A stretch of DNA of 15,919 nucleotides from JAUIAI01 sp963976885 (lineage in GTDB: Bacteria > Pseudomonadota > Gammaproteobacteria > Burkholderiales > Burkholderiaceae_E): positions 1-15,919 of the forward strand of contig CAXBNM010000076.1 in NCBI GenBank assembly GCA_963976885.1, read 5' to 3'. The notes under the pieces were generated by a model, which saw only the letters and a program-made list of their open reading frames with translations, ran no database searches and had not been told where the DNA came from. The position numbers and the translations under genes are program-made. Below are positions 7,312 to 14,343 of the stretch, in pieces (the first letter of the stretch is position 1; every line of letters begins with the position of its first letter).

Positions 7312-8478
7312 ATGAATGCGAGTGCCGTTTGTGCGCGAATCCAATCCATGCAGCCGACGCTGGTGGGCGTGGAGACTGCCGGGCAGGCCCTGGGCCTGAC
7401 CGACATGCAGTTGCTGCATGCCGGCCCCGCGCTTGCCGACCCAACCCGGCCGCCACCCGTGCTGCAATCGGCCGCGGTGCTGACCGCAATTCATGAAGGG
7501 TGGGCAGACTCAGAGGCCGACGCCGAGCGTCTGATTGCGCAAGGGCAGATCAATTGGGCGCCTGCGCAAGACAGCGGTTGCGTCACACCGCTGGCTGCCG
7601 TGGTCGCACCGTCCACACCGTTGTTTGTGGTGGCCGATGCCGATACCGTGTTGCCGGCCAGCTTTGCGCCGGTGTCACCGGTGCTGGGGCTGGACACGCG
7701 CATGGGCAGCCGGGATCCGGCCGTGCTCGCCAGTCTGCAACGGCGCGATCGCGAGCTGACTCCGGCCTGGCAAGCGCACCTGGCGGCGCACGGACCGCTG
7801 GCCTTGTGGCCGCTGGCCCGGGCCGGGATGGCCGCTGGCGACGATCTGCACTTTGGCACCAGCGGTGCCTCGAGCGCACTGGCCGAGCATCTGCAACAAG
7901 CCGGCGCGCAGGACTGGGCCGATGCCATTGGCCGCACGCCGGTGTACTTCCTCACGCTCTGGATGGCCGCTTGCGCGTTGCTTCTCAAAGCAGTGCCGGG
8001 TGACGGGCCGAACAGTGTCGTGGTGCGCGCCGGCGGCAACGGCGAACAGTTCGGCGTGTCGCTCGCGCGCGCGCCGGCACGCTGGTCGAGTGTGGCCGCC
8101 GGTGCGCCCGCTGGTCCACGCCTGCCGGGCAAGGAATCGATTCTCGCATGCGGGGCCATTGGCGACAGTGCCGTGATCGACATGCTTGGCTTTGGCGCCC
8201 AGCGGCTGGCCCATGCGCCTGTGGCACGTGAAGCGTTTGAGTCTGCCGGCGTGCTGCCGAATGACTACGCCGGCGTCGTTGATCAGCTTCGCGCTGCGCC
8301 GGGGGCCGAGTCAGCGTCGATGCAGCCGGTACCACTGGATGCGCAACGCGTGGCGGCAAGCCAGGTCACACCGCTCGTCGCGTTGGCGATGCTCGGCGCC
8401 GACGGCAAAACCGGTCTGCTCGGTCGCGGCTTGTATCGACCGCCGGTGGATGTTTTCGCGCAGGCACTCGACGACTGA
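7312..8478 (+). CDS. Divergent DUF1116 (AllG/YlbE-like) protein
   Basis: A 388-residue protein that I recognise as DUF1116 family, by comparison from memory with E. coli YlbE/AllG (about 420 residues). Shared landmarks are LLHAGPAL near residue 34-41, then EGWADSEADAERLIAQGQINWAP in pieces, GDSAVIDMLGFGA, and a C-terminal VTPLVALAML...GLLGRGLYRPPVDVFAQAL block. E. coli AllG is one subunit of an oxamate carbamoyltransferase with FdrA/AllF and AllH. Here the family's GPM segment reads CVTPL, and the GDE.H.RN segment reads GDDLHFGTSGAS, so conserved positions appear changed. No FdrA or AllH partner lies in the window. It begins two bases after livF, with GGGGA seven bases before the ATG, so it belongs to the same transcript. 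The precise function is unknown. Confidence 0.78.
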   Translation: MNASAVCARIQSMQPTLVGVETAGQALGLTDMQLLHAGPALADPTRPPPVLQSAAVLTAIHEGWADSEADAERLIAQGQINWAPAQDSGCVTPLAAVVAPSTPLFVVADADTVLPASFAPVSPVLGLDTRMGSRDPAVLASLQRRDRELTPAWQAHLAAHGPLALWPLARAGMAAGDDLHFGTSGASSALAEHLQQAGAQDWADAIGRTPVYFLTLWMAACALLLKAVPGDGPNSVVVRAGGNGEQFGVSLARAPARWSSVAAGAPAGPRLPGKESILACGAIGDSAVIDMLGFGAQRLAHAPVAREAFESAGVLPNDYAGVVDQLRAAPGAESASMQPVPLDAQRVAASQVTPLVALAMLGADGKTGLLGRGLYRPPVDVFAQALDD

Positions 8479-8526
8479 GTTTGTTTTCCCTGAATTGATC
8501 GATCTGGATTTTCCTACGGAGGAAGT

Positions 8527-9720
8527 ATGCGACACCTGAAAGTGTTGATGGCGGCAATGGGCCTGGCGGTAAGCCTGCAAGCTCAAGCCGAAGAACCGAT
8601 TCGGATCGGCGCGCCGCTGGCGCTAACCGGTGGTCTGGCCGACGAGGGGCGCAAGCAAGAGGCTGCCTACCAGGTCTGGCTGGAGCGGGTCAATGCCGCT
8701 GGCGGCATTGCCGTGGGCGGTGGCGCCAAGCGCAAGGCAGAGCTGGTTTACTACGACTATCAGACCGATGCCAAGCGTGCCCAGCAACTGGCCGAACGCT
8801 TGATTACCGTCGACAAGGTGCATGTAATGACGGCGCCGTTTGGTTCGGGTCATACCAAGGTGGTGGCTGGGGTGGCTGAGCGTTACGGAATGCCTATTGT
8901 TGCGGTGGCCTCGTCCGAGCCCGTGCACAACCAGGGGTATACCTCGCTGTTTGGCACGCTTGCCCCGTCGATTGGTCTGATTGACATCATGATCGAGCAG
9001 ATCAAGAAGAATCAGCCCGATGTGAAGAAAATTGCCGTGCTCGGCCGTGACGATGTGTTCCCGAAAATCATGGCGGCCACCATGGCCAAGCAAGCGGAGA
9101 AAGCCGGTCTGGAGCTTGTCTATAACGAACTCTATCCGGTTGGCTCGCTCGATCACACCGCAGCGCTGACCGTGCTCAAGCAATCCACGCCCGACTGGGT
9201 GTTCGCCACCGGCTACACCAAAGACCTGGTGCTGATTCGCAAACAGATGGCCGACTTGCGGGTTGATGTGCAGGCATTGTCGATGATTACCGGTCCGGCC
9301 TATCGTGAGTTTGTTGACTCGCTGGGCGAGTTGGCCGAGAACGTCACCTCGGCAACATGGTGGCACCCCTCGCAAACCTATGAAGCCGATGACGTCTTTG
9401 GCAGCACCAAAGCCTTTACCGATGCCATCATCGCCAAAACCGGCGTAGAGCCCGATTACGTCCACGCCTCATCGGCGGCGGCACTGGTGGTCATTCAGAA
9501 AGCGCTCGAGAGCAGTGCGTCGCTGGAGCCCGATGACATCAAAAAGGCCATCGCCGCGACTGACATCAATACCTTTTACGGCCCGATCAAGTTTCGCGCC
9601 GACGGTCTGAACGAGAACCGCAACCTGCCGATGATTCAGATTCAGAACGGTGAGCGGGTCATCGTGTTTCCGCAAGACATGGCCAAGGCCGGCATCCGGC
9701 CAGTTTCGATGGGGCAATAA
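8527..9720 (+). CDS. Periplasmic substrate-binding protein of Liv/HAAT type (copy 2, paralogue of 2697-3920)
   Basis: A 397-residue binding protein with a short signal peptide (AQA, likely cleavage after residue 21). The mature start IRIGAPLALTGGLADEG is nearly the same as copy 1. Hand alignment gives roughly 60% identity over the whole mature length with only single-residue gaps. Strictly shared blocks include MTAPFGSGHTK, RKQMADL, DDVFGSTKAF, PDYVHASS and TFYGPI. GGAGG lies four bases before the ATG, a slightly short spacing. No second set of permeases or ATPases is present, so it probably feeds the same importer and widens its ligand range. The ligand is unknown. Confidence 0.93.
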   Translation: MRHLKVLMAAMGLAVSLQAQAEEPIRIGAPLALTGGLADEGRKQEAAYQVWLERVNAAGGIAVGGGAKRKAELVYYDYQTDAKRAQQLAERLITVDKVHVMTAPFGSGHTKVVAGVAERYGMPIVAVASSEPVHNQGYTSLFGTLAPSIGLIDIMIEQIKKNQPDVKKIAVLGRDDVFPKIMAATMAKQAEKAGLELVYNELYPVGSLDHTAALTVLKQSTPDWVFATGYTKDLVLIRKQMADLRVDVQALSMITGPAYREFVDSLGELAENVTSATWWHPSQTYEADDVFGSTKAFTDAIIAKTGVEPDYVHASSAAALVVIQKALESSASLEPDDIKKAIAATDINTFYGPIKFRADGLNENRNLPMIQIQNGERVIVFPQDMAKAGIRPVSMGQ

Positions 9721-9725
9721 GCATC

Positions 9726-10550
9726 ATGTTGAAGAAACTCAGCAGCGCACAGAAGCAGCAGTTTGATGAGCAAGGCTATACGTACCCGGTGCGGGCCTTT
9801 GATGCGGCCCGTGCCCGCGACTACCAGCGGCGTCTGGAAGCCTACGAGCAGAGCGTCGGTCATGACGCCAACCGCACGCTCAAGATCAAAGGCCATCTGG
9901 CCTTTCCCTGGCTGATGGAAATTGCCACCGAGCCCGCGCTACTCGATGCGATCGAAGATCTGATCGGACCCGACATCCTGCTCTATGGCGCATCGGCCTT
10001 CGTCAAGGACGCGAAAGATCCACGTTTCGTGTCCTGGCACCAGGACTCGGCCTACTTCGGGCTTACGCCCCATCGTGAGGTAACGGCATGGGTGGCACTC
10101 AGCGACGCGTCGGCCGCCCATGGTTGTCTGCGGGTCTTGCCGGGCAGCCATCGTGGCCCCGCGCTCACGCACGAGGAAACCTATGGCGAGAACAACATGC
10201 TGGCCAAAGGGCAGGCACTGACCGGCATCGACGAAGCGGCGGCCGTTGAAATGCCGCTCACCGCCGGCGAGGTCTCGCTGCATCACGAGCAGACTGCGCA
10301 CAGCTCCTTGCCCAATACCTCGGATGAGCGGCGGGTTGGCTTTGCGTTCTTCTACATCCCGACCAGCGTCAAACTCATCGAAGGCAGAGGTCGGGCGACG
10401 CTGGTGCGCGGTGAAGATCGGTTCGGACACTGGGACGACGAAGCGCTGCCACGCTTCGATCTCGATCCGCTGTCGATGGCCCAGCTTGCCGATGTCTGGG
10501 GCACCTACAAGGACGAGAAAACCCGGCAGGTGGCGCAGCAGGAAACCTGA
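9726..10550 (+). CDS. PhyH-family (phytanoyl-CoA dioxygenase-like) Fe(II)/2-oxoglutarate dioxygenase
   Basis: A 274-residue enzyme of the PhyH family, which uses Fe(II), O2 and 2-oxoglutarate to hydroxylate small molecules. The metal-binding HxD is in SWHQDSAYFGL (about residues 101-111). The distal His is in SLHHEQTAHSS, followed by the 2-oxoglutarate-binding Arg in SDERRVGFAFFYIP. LRVLPGSHRGP is the typical block between them. Length is usual. It begins five bases after the second binding protein with only a weak ribosome site, suggesting coupled translation. Members include ectoine hydroxylase and many natural-product enzymes, so the substrate cannot be named. Its place at the end of an uptake operon suggests that it acts on the imported compound or its product. 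Confidence 0.9.
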   Translation: MLKKLSSAQKQQFDEQGYTYPVRAFDAARARDYQRRLEAYEQSVGHDANRTLKIKGHLAFPWLMEIATEPALLDAIEDLIGPDILLYGASAFVKDAKDPRFVSWHQDSAYFGLTPHREVTAWVALSDASAAHGCLRVLPGSHRGPALTHEETYGENNMLAKGQALTGIDEAAAVEMPLTAGEVSLHHEQTAHSSLPNTSDERRVGFAFFYIPTSVKLIEGRGRATLVRGEDRFGHWDDEALPRFDLDPLSMAQLADVWGTYKDEKTRQVAQQET

Positions 10551-10582
10551 TTCGCTGCCGTTCCTGACAAGCAGCAATGGCT

Positions 10583-10620
10583 GGCCGGGGTGCAGCGCTC
10601 GATGCGTCTGCGCCCCGGCC
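10583..10620. terminator. GC-rich hairpin between convergent genes
   Basis: GGCCGGGGTGCAG (10583-10595) pairs with CTGCGCCCCGGCC (10608-10620), a 13-base-pair stem with one G-U wobble and a 12-base loop. It lies 33 bases after the dioxygenase stop and 10 bases beyond the LysR stop on the other strand, so it can end both transcripts. No real T-run follows on either side, so it is either a weak intrinsic terminator or a barrier that acts with Rho. Confidence 0.6.
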
Positions 10621-10629
10621 GCTTCGTGT

Positions 10630-11526
10630 TCAGGGCGGCAGCAAAGCGTTGTTGGCGGCGGCCACCACCGCGTTGGTCAGTTCATCAAGCAAGCCCGAGG
10701 CCGCGCGGGCGTGTTGCCAGTACAGCGGCACGTCGAGCGGCGTGCCCGGTACCACTTCAACAAGCGAACCATCGGCAAGATGCGCTTCGACCAGCGCCTG
10801 TGGGTTCAGGCCCCAGCCCATGCCGCCCAGCGCGGCCGCCACGAACGCCTGTGAGGACGGCATCGTGTGTCGGTGCAGATCGACATGGCGGTGACACTGG
10901 CGACGCACCCAGCGCGCCTGGAGTTCGTCCTTGGTGTTGAAGATCAGGCTGGGCGCCTGCGCCAGACTGGCCGGGCCGACGCCATCTGCAAAATAACGGG
11001 CCATGTAAGCGGGGCTGGCCACCGCAAAGTTGCGCATCGTGCCCAACGGCTGGCTGTTGCAGCCGGCCGCCGCGCGCGCGGTACTGGTCACGGCAGCCAG
11101 TACGGCTCCGTTGCGCAACCACTCCGTGGTGTGATCCTGATCATCAACGGCCAGTTCAATCAACACCGGAGCTTCGGCGGCAAAGGCGGCCAGTGTTGGC
11201 GCAAACCAGGTGGCCAGCGAATCGGCGTTGACCGCCACCGGCAACGGCACCCGCGCGGCGCCGTCCGCGGCCAGAGTCGGCAGTGCTTCCTGCAACTCGT
11301 GCTCCAGCAAGCGCACCCGGTCGACGTGCTGACACAACCGCCGACCCGCATCGGTGGCGCTGCAGGGCTGGCCCCGCACGACCAGCGCACAGCCCACGCG
11401 TTCTTCCAGTTGGCGAATCCGCTGGGATACCGCTGACGGCGTTACGTGCAGCTCGAGGGCGGCGCGCTCGAAGCTGCCCTCGCGAATGACGGCGGTCAGT
11501 GCGGCCAGTGCCGGGTAGTCGAGCAT
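10630..11526 (-). CDS. argP: LysR-type regulator, ArgP/LysG class
   Basis: A 298-residue LysR-family regulator. The winged helix-turn-helix is at residues 1-60: YPALAALTAVIREGSFERAA followed by VTPSAVSQRIRQLEERVG, the ArgP/LysG version of the motif. The C-terminal ligand domain includes MPSSQAFVAAALGGMGWGLNP, as in ArgP. ArgP/LysG proteins sense lysine or arginine and activate the divergent exporter gene; here the LysE/ArgO gene is indeed divergent with a 76-base spacer. The start ATG agrees with the usual N-terminus of the family, but no Shine-Dalgarno sequence is visible upstream of it. Confidence 0.93.
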   Translation of the reverse strand: MLDYPALAALTAVIREGSFERAALELHVTPSAVSQRIRQLEERVGCALVVRGQPCSATDAGRRLCQHVDRVRLLEHELQEALPTLAADGAARVPLPVAVNADSLATWFAPTLAAFAAEAPVLIELAVDDQDHTTEWLRNGAVLAAVTSTARAAAGCNSQPLGTMRNFAVASPAYMARYFADGVGPASLAQAPSLIFNTKDELQARWVRRQCHRHVDLHRHTMPSSQAFVAAALGGMGWGLNPQALVEAHLADGSLVEVVPGTPLDVPLYWQHARAASGLLDELTNAVVAAANNALLPP

Positions 11527-11602
11527 TGAATTAGTTCAACTTAATTGAGTTTAGAAAGATTAGTTTGCCTTCATCTGTTGCGGCTGGCAATCTCGCCGCA
11601 TC
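11525..11602. promoter_or_regulatory. Divergent control region of regulator and exporter genes
   Basis: This short spacer is AT-rich from 11525 to about 11570, unlike its G+C-rich flanks. It holds a perfect dyad TTGAA-TTAG-TTCAA (11526-11539), which overlaps the first base of the regulator start codon. A second, imperfect dyad AACTTAATTGAGTT (11538-11551) follows directly. Adjacent dyads are what a LysR tetramer needs, and binding here would allow autorepression and activation of the exporter. I could not place -35/-10 boxes with confidence on either strand. Confidence 0.55.
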
Positions 11603-12250
11603 ATGACTGCTCTCCAAATCATCTCGCTCGCGCTGCCGGTTTTCCTCCAGGCCATGGTGTTGAGTTTCGGCCTCATCGTTGCCATCGGCGCGCAGAATGC
11701 CTTCGTGCTGCGCCAGGGCTTGCGTCGCGAACATGTCGGCACTGTCGTGGTGTTCTGCGCCGTGATGGATGCGGTGTTGATCGCCGCCGGCGTGCTCGGC
11801 ATGGCTCAGGCGCTGGGCGAGAGCCCCACGATGGCCCGGGCGCTGGCCCTGGCGGGCGCGGCTTTTCTGGCGGTCTATGGCGTCCAGGCCCTGCGCCGCG
11901 CCCGTACTGCCCAGCAACTGACAGCGACGGCGGCTGGCGCCGGCATGCGCCGCAGCGCCGTGGTGGCACAGGCGGCAGCCTTCACCTTGCTCAATCCGCA
12001 CGTCTATCTCGATACGGTGCTGCTGATGGGCAGCATCGGCGCCCAACACCCCGCTGAGTTGCGCGGCTGGTTCATTGCCGGTGCCAGTGCTGGCAGCGTG
12101 GTCTGGTTTGTCCTGCTTGGCTACGGCGCACGCTGGCTGGCGCCTTGGTTTGCCCGGCCACGGGCGTGGCAGATACTCGATGGGTTGATCGGTCTGACGA
12201 TGCTGGTGCTGGCGGGCTTGTTGGTGCGCCATGCCCTGGTCGGGGTTTAG
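11603..12250 (+). CDS. argO: LysE/ArgO-family basic amino acid exporter
   Basis: A 215-residue inner-membrane exporter with six likely membrane segments. Family hallmarks are GAQNAFVLRQGLRREH (residues about 29-44) in the first helix-loop and TLLNPHVYLDTVLLMGSIGA after the middle. Relatives export L-lysine and/or L-arginine and are turned on by LysG/ArgP when these build up. The divergent regulator is present here. The ATG at 11603 gives a normal N-terminus but lacks a clear ribosome binding site; Met18 is a possible alternative start, though it would cut into the first helix. Confidence 0.94.
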   Translation: MTALQIISLALPVFLQAMVLSFGLIVAIGAQNAFVLRQGLRREHVGTVVVFCAVMDAVLIAAGVLGMAQALGESPTMARALALAGAAFLAVYGVQALRRARTAQQLTATAAGAGMRRSAVVAQAAAFTLLNPHVYLDTVLLMGSIGAQHPAELRGWFIAGASAGSVVWFVLLGYGARWLAPWFARPRAWQILDGLIGLTMLVLAGLLVRHALVGV

Positions 12251-12276
12251 CTAGACTAACGTTGTCGAGACGCGAC

Positions 12277-12308
12277 CGTCCTCTGCCCAACAAGGACGTT
12301 CTTTGTTG
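12277..12308 (+). terminator. Possible weak terminator after the exporter gene
   Basis: CGTCCT (12277-12282) pairs with AGGACG (12293-12298) around a ten-base loop, and TTCTTTGTTG follows. It sits 27 bases after the exporter stop in the + direction. The stem is only six pairs, so it is a tentative call. Confidence 0.35.
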
Positions 12309-12447
12309 CGGTCAGTTTTGGATCTCCAGGCAAATTGATGCGAGATTGCTGCCAGTACGACTTTGATTTGAAAGCTCCTGCTTGCATGTGTCCGCACAGA
12401 CTTGTTATTGCGGAATACTCCAAGATTGCTGAATACGGGAGGTTGTA

Positions 12448-12720
12448 ATGTCGATGGTTGATTTCTTGCTTGCAAGTGCAATTGATGAAAAATCGGTTCA
12501 AGCCGATTCGCAGAACTCAAATTACACTATTCCCCGTACATGGGGCGTTTACGAAATTGTCGGAAGCGCGGGACAAAACGTTGGACGCCGTTTTCGTAGG
12601 GGAAATCATCCGATAAGACATAAGGAGCTATTGCGAGAATTTGGATCGGTTGATTTGGTCGCATTATTTACTGACGAGGCGAAATCTATCAGTCTCGCCT
12701 CAGCCCTCAACGCACGCTGA
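12448..12720 (+). CDS. Small hypothetical protein, 90 residues
   Basis: I do not recognise this protein with confidence. GGGAGG lies five bases before the ATG, one of the best ribosome sites in the window, which supports a real gene. The sequence has TWGVYEIVG (about residues 31-39), then a basic stretch GRRFRRGNHPIRHKELLREFG, and ends with ALFTDEAKSISLASALNAR. The GVY segment followed by basic residues recalls a GIY-YIG nuclease-like fold, but no YIG motif is seen, so this is only a hint. It is soluble, with no signal peptide or membrane segment. Its G+C content is low, and a hairpin overlaps its stop codon. Confidence 0.6.
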   Translation: MSMVDFLLASAIDEKSVQADSQNSNYTIPRTWGVYEIVGSAGQNVGRRFRRGNHPIRHKELLREFGSVDLVALFTDEAKSISLASALNAR

Positions 12721-12723
12721 GGC
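12697..12723 (+). terminator. Hairpin overlapping the stop of the 90-residue ORF
   Basis: GCCTCAGC (12697-12704) and GCTGAGGC (12716-12723) form a perfect 8-base-pair stem with an 11-base loop that spans the stop codon at 12718-12720. No T-run follows, so it may be an mRNA-stabilising stem or a weak terminator. Confidence 0.35.
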
Positions 12724-12839
12724 TACATTGCTGGTAGTGCGAAGTTTCCGTTGAGTCTCGCAATTTGCGTAAATCCAGGCTTGTCGATCGTGCACCAAGG
12801 GATCACCATTGATTCAATTTCACTAACGAGGAGACCTCA

Positions 12840-13496
12840 GTGCTACGCGATCGCGCCGGCCTCTGGTTGATGATTTTTCTCAGCGGCGCTACCGCACTGG
12901 TGTCGTTCCGCTTCCTCATTCTTGGCTTGCCAGTGGCCTTCGGCGACCTTGCCGAGCACCTGCCTGATCGGTGGTGGAGTTTTGTGCTTCATGTCGTGGC
13001 CGCGCCCGTTGCCTTGTTCTTTGGCGCCTTGCAGTTCATGCCAGGCATTCGTGCCCGGCGACCGATCTGGCATCGCTGGTCAGGCCGTCTGTATGTTGCG
13101 GCGGTGATGGTGGGCGGGCTGAGTGGGTTGGTGCTCGGCTTCAACTCCCTTGGGGGGCCGGTGGCCAGTGCAGGGTTTGTGTTGTTGGCCGTGTTCTGGA
13201 TGCTCTTCACCTGGCAGGGCTTGCGCATGGCCCGGGCGCGTCGTTATGTCGAACATCGGCAATGGATGATTCGCTCGTTCGCGCTTACCTTCGCGGCCGT
13301 CACGCTGCGTCTGTACCTGGTCTTGTTCGGTCTGGCCGGGTTTGAGTACGCAGCGGCGGCGGTCTACCTGGGTTGGATCTGCTGGGTGCCAAATCTGCTG
13401 TTTGCCCAGTGGTGGCTGCGTCGCGCGCCGCTACCGGCAGGCCCGTTGCCTGCAACTTCAATGGATACGGCTCCCGACGTTCAGTTGCGCAACTGA
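12840..13496 (+). CDS. DUF2306 family membrane protein
   Basis: A 218-residue integral membrane protein with about seven hydrophobic segments. It has the DUF2306 pattern: FVLHVVAAPVALFFGALQFMP, then RRPIWHRWSGRLYVAAV, and EHRQWMIRSFALTFAAVTLR, with conserved His and Arg residues facing one side. The start is GTG, well supported by GAGGAG six bases upstream (12828-12833). The family is widespread in proteobacteria with no established function; some members sit near heme or redox proteins. The ~22 C-terminal residues are polar and probably disordered. Confidence 0.85.
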   Translation: MLRDRAGLWLMIFLSGATALVSFRFLILGLPVAFGDLAEHLPDRWWSFVLHVVAAPVALFFGALQFMPGIRARRPIWHRWSGRLYVAAVMVGGLSGLVLGFNSLGGPVASAGFVLLAVFWMLFTWQGLRMARARRYVEHRQWMIRSFALTFAAVTLRLYLVLFGLAGFEYAAAAVYLGWICWVPNLLFAQWWLRRAPLPAGPLPATSMDTAPDVQLRN

Positions 13497-13541
13497 CTGC
13501 GTCGGTTGCCTGATGGATACCCGGATTGCGTCTTTTCGGTG

Positions 13542-13571
13542 CACGCGCGCGTGAGCGGCGTCCGCTATCAT
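13542..13571 (+). promoter_or_regulatory. Possible promoter/operator ahead of the flavin reductase gene
   Basis: A perfect 12-base palindrome CACGCGCGCGTG (13542-13553) is followed at once by a second dyad AGCGG-CGT-CCGCT (13554-13566). A -10-like TATCAT lies at 13566-13571, 70 bases before the start codon. No good -35 box stands at the right distance. A regulator-controlled promoter would fit, but the palindromes are simple GC alternations and could be chance. Confidence 0.3.
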
Positions 13572-13640
13572 CAGCCCTCGATGCAGCGCTGGTGACACCG
13601 CCGGCCTGCCCGGCAATAGTGCGGGTTTCTGGAGGGCTCC

Positions 13641-14264
13641 ATGTATTACGAGGGAAGTAACCACGGGTTGAAACATGATCCGTTCAAGGCGATTGTCACG
13701 CCGCGACCGATCGGCTGGATATCTACTGTCGATAAGGAAGGCCGGCCCAATCTGGCGCCCTACAGTTTCTTCAACGCCATGGGCAGCCGCCCGAATTTCA
13801 TTGCGTTTGGCAGTGAGCAAATGAAGGACAGTGCGCACAATGCTCGCGATACCGGCGAGTTCGTGTTCTCGCTATGTACCACCGAACTGGCCGATGCGAT
13901 GAATCTGTCTTGTGCCGATTTACCCGCCGGGCAAAACGAATACGAGCACGCCGGGCTTGAAGCGGCTGCTTGCAAGTTGGTCAAAGCACCGCGGGTTGCG
14001 ATCAGTCCTGCGTCGCTCGAATGCAAGACCACGATGTGTCAGGCGCTGATCGATATCGACGGCAATGAAACGCACAACTATCTGGTGGTTGGCCAGGTGG
14101 TGGCGGTGCACATCAATGATGATTACATTCGCGACGGGCGCTTTGATACCGCGCGCGCGGTGCCGCTGGCCCGCTGTGGCTATCGCGATTATTCATCGGT
14201 CACCGAACTGTTTGAGTTGATGCGGCCGGGTGAAGGCGAGCGAGGCGGCCAGTTCAAGGTTTGA
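13641..14264 (+). CDS. Flavin reductase-like FMN-binding protein
   Basis: A 207-residue protein of the flavin reductase-like/split-barrel FMN-binding family (DIM6/NtaB type). The FMN-binding start is typical: DPFKAIVTPRPIGWISTVD, then GRPNLAPYSFFNAM and SRPNFIAFGSE. GGAGGG four bases upstream fixes the ATG at 13641. Members supply reduced flavin to monooxygenases or act as small oxidoreductases. No monooxygenase partner lies next to it, so its electron acceptor is unknown. It appears to be a single-gene unit closed by a strong terminator. Confidence 0.88.
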   Translation: MYYEGSNHGLKHDPFKAIVTPRPIGWISTVDKEGRPNLAPYSFFNAMGSRPNFIAFGSEQMKDSAHNARDTGEFVFSLCTTELADAMNLSCADLPAGQNEYEHAGLEAAACKLVKAPRVAISPASLECKTTMCQALIDIDGNETHNYLVVGQVVAVHINDDYIRDGRFDTARAVPLARCGYRDYSSVTELFELMRPGEGERGGQFKV

Positions 14265-14282
14265 ACGAGGCCGCCAGCAAAG

Positions 14283-14323
14283 AAAAGCGCGCCGCCTTTC
14301 GGAGGGAAAGGGGCGCGTTTTTT
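14283..14323. terminator. Strong bidirectional intrinsic terminator
   Basis: CGCGCC (14288-14293) pairs with GGCGCG (14312-14317). Inside it, CCTTTC (14295-14300) pairs with GAAAGG (14306-14311) around a five-base loop, with one bulged G. Six T follow on the + strand, and AAAA before the stem gives a T-run on the - strand. It sits between the convergent flavin reductase and lipoprotein genes and can serve both. Confidence 0.9.
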
Positions 14324-14343
14324 GGTACGCAAGGTGGCTGAGT

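Larger units (their letters stand above)
12251..12839. other. Low-G+C patch with one small gene
   Basis: Hand count of 12421-12720 gives 140 G+C of 300 bases (about 47%), well below the neighbouring genes. The 197 bases before the small ORF at 12448 and the 119 after it show no other convincing gene. The base composition suggests a small acquired segment between the exporter and DUF2306 genes. No flanking direct repeats or transposase remnants were seen by eye. Confidence 0.5.

Noticed and set aside
12251..12520. An 89-residue - strand frame in the low-G+C patch.
   Set aside because: No recognisable motif; it overlaps the + strand ORF, which has a strong ribosome binding site.
12251..12839. 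Insertion sequence remnant.
   Set aside because: No terminal inverted repeats, target duplications or transposase fragments could be seen; only composition differs.
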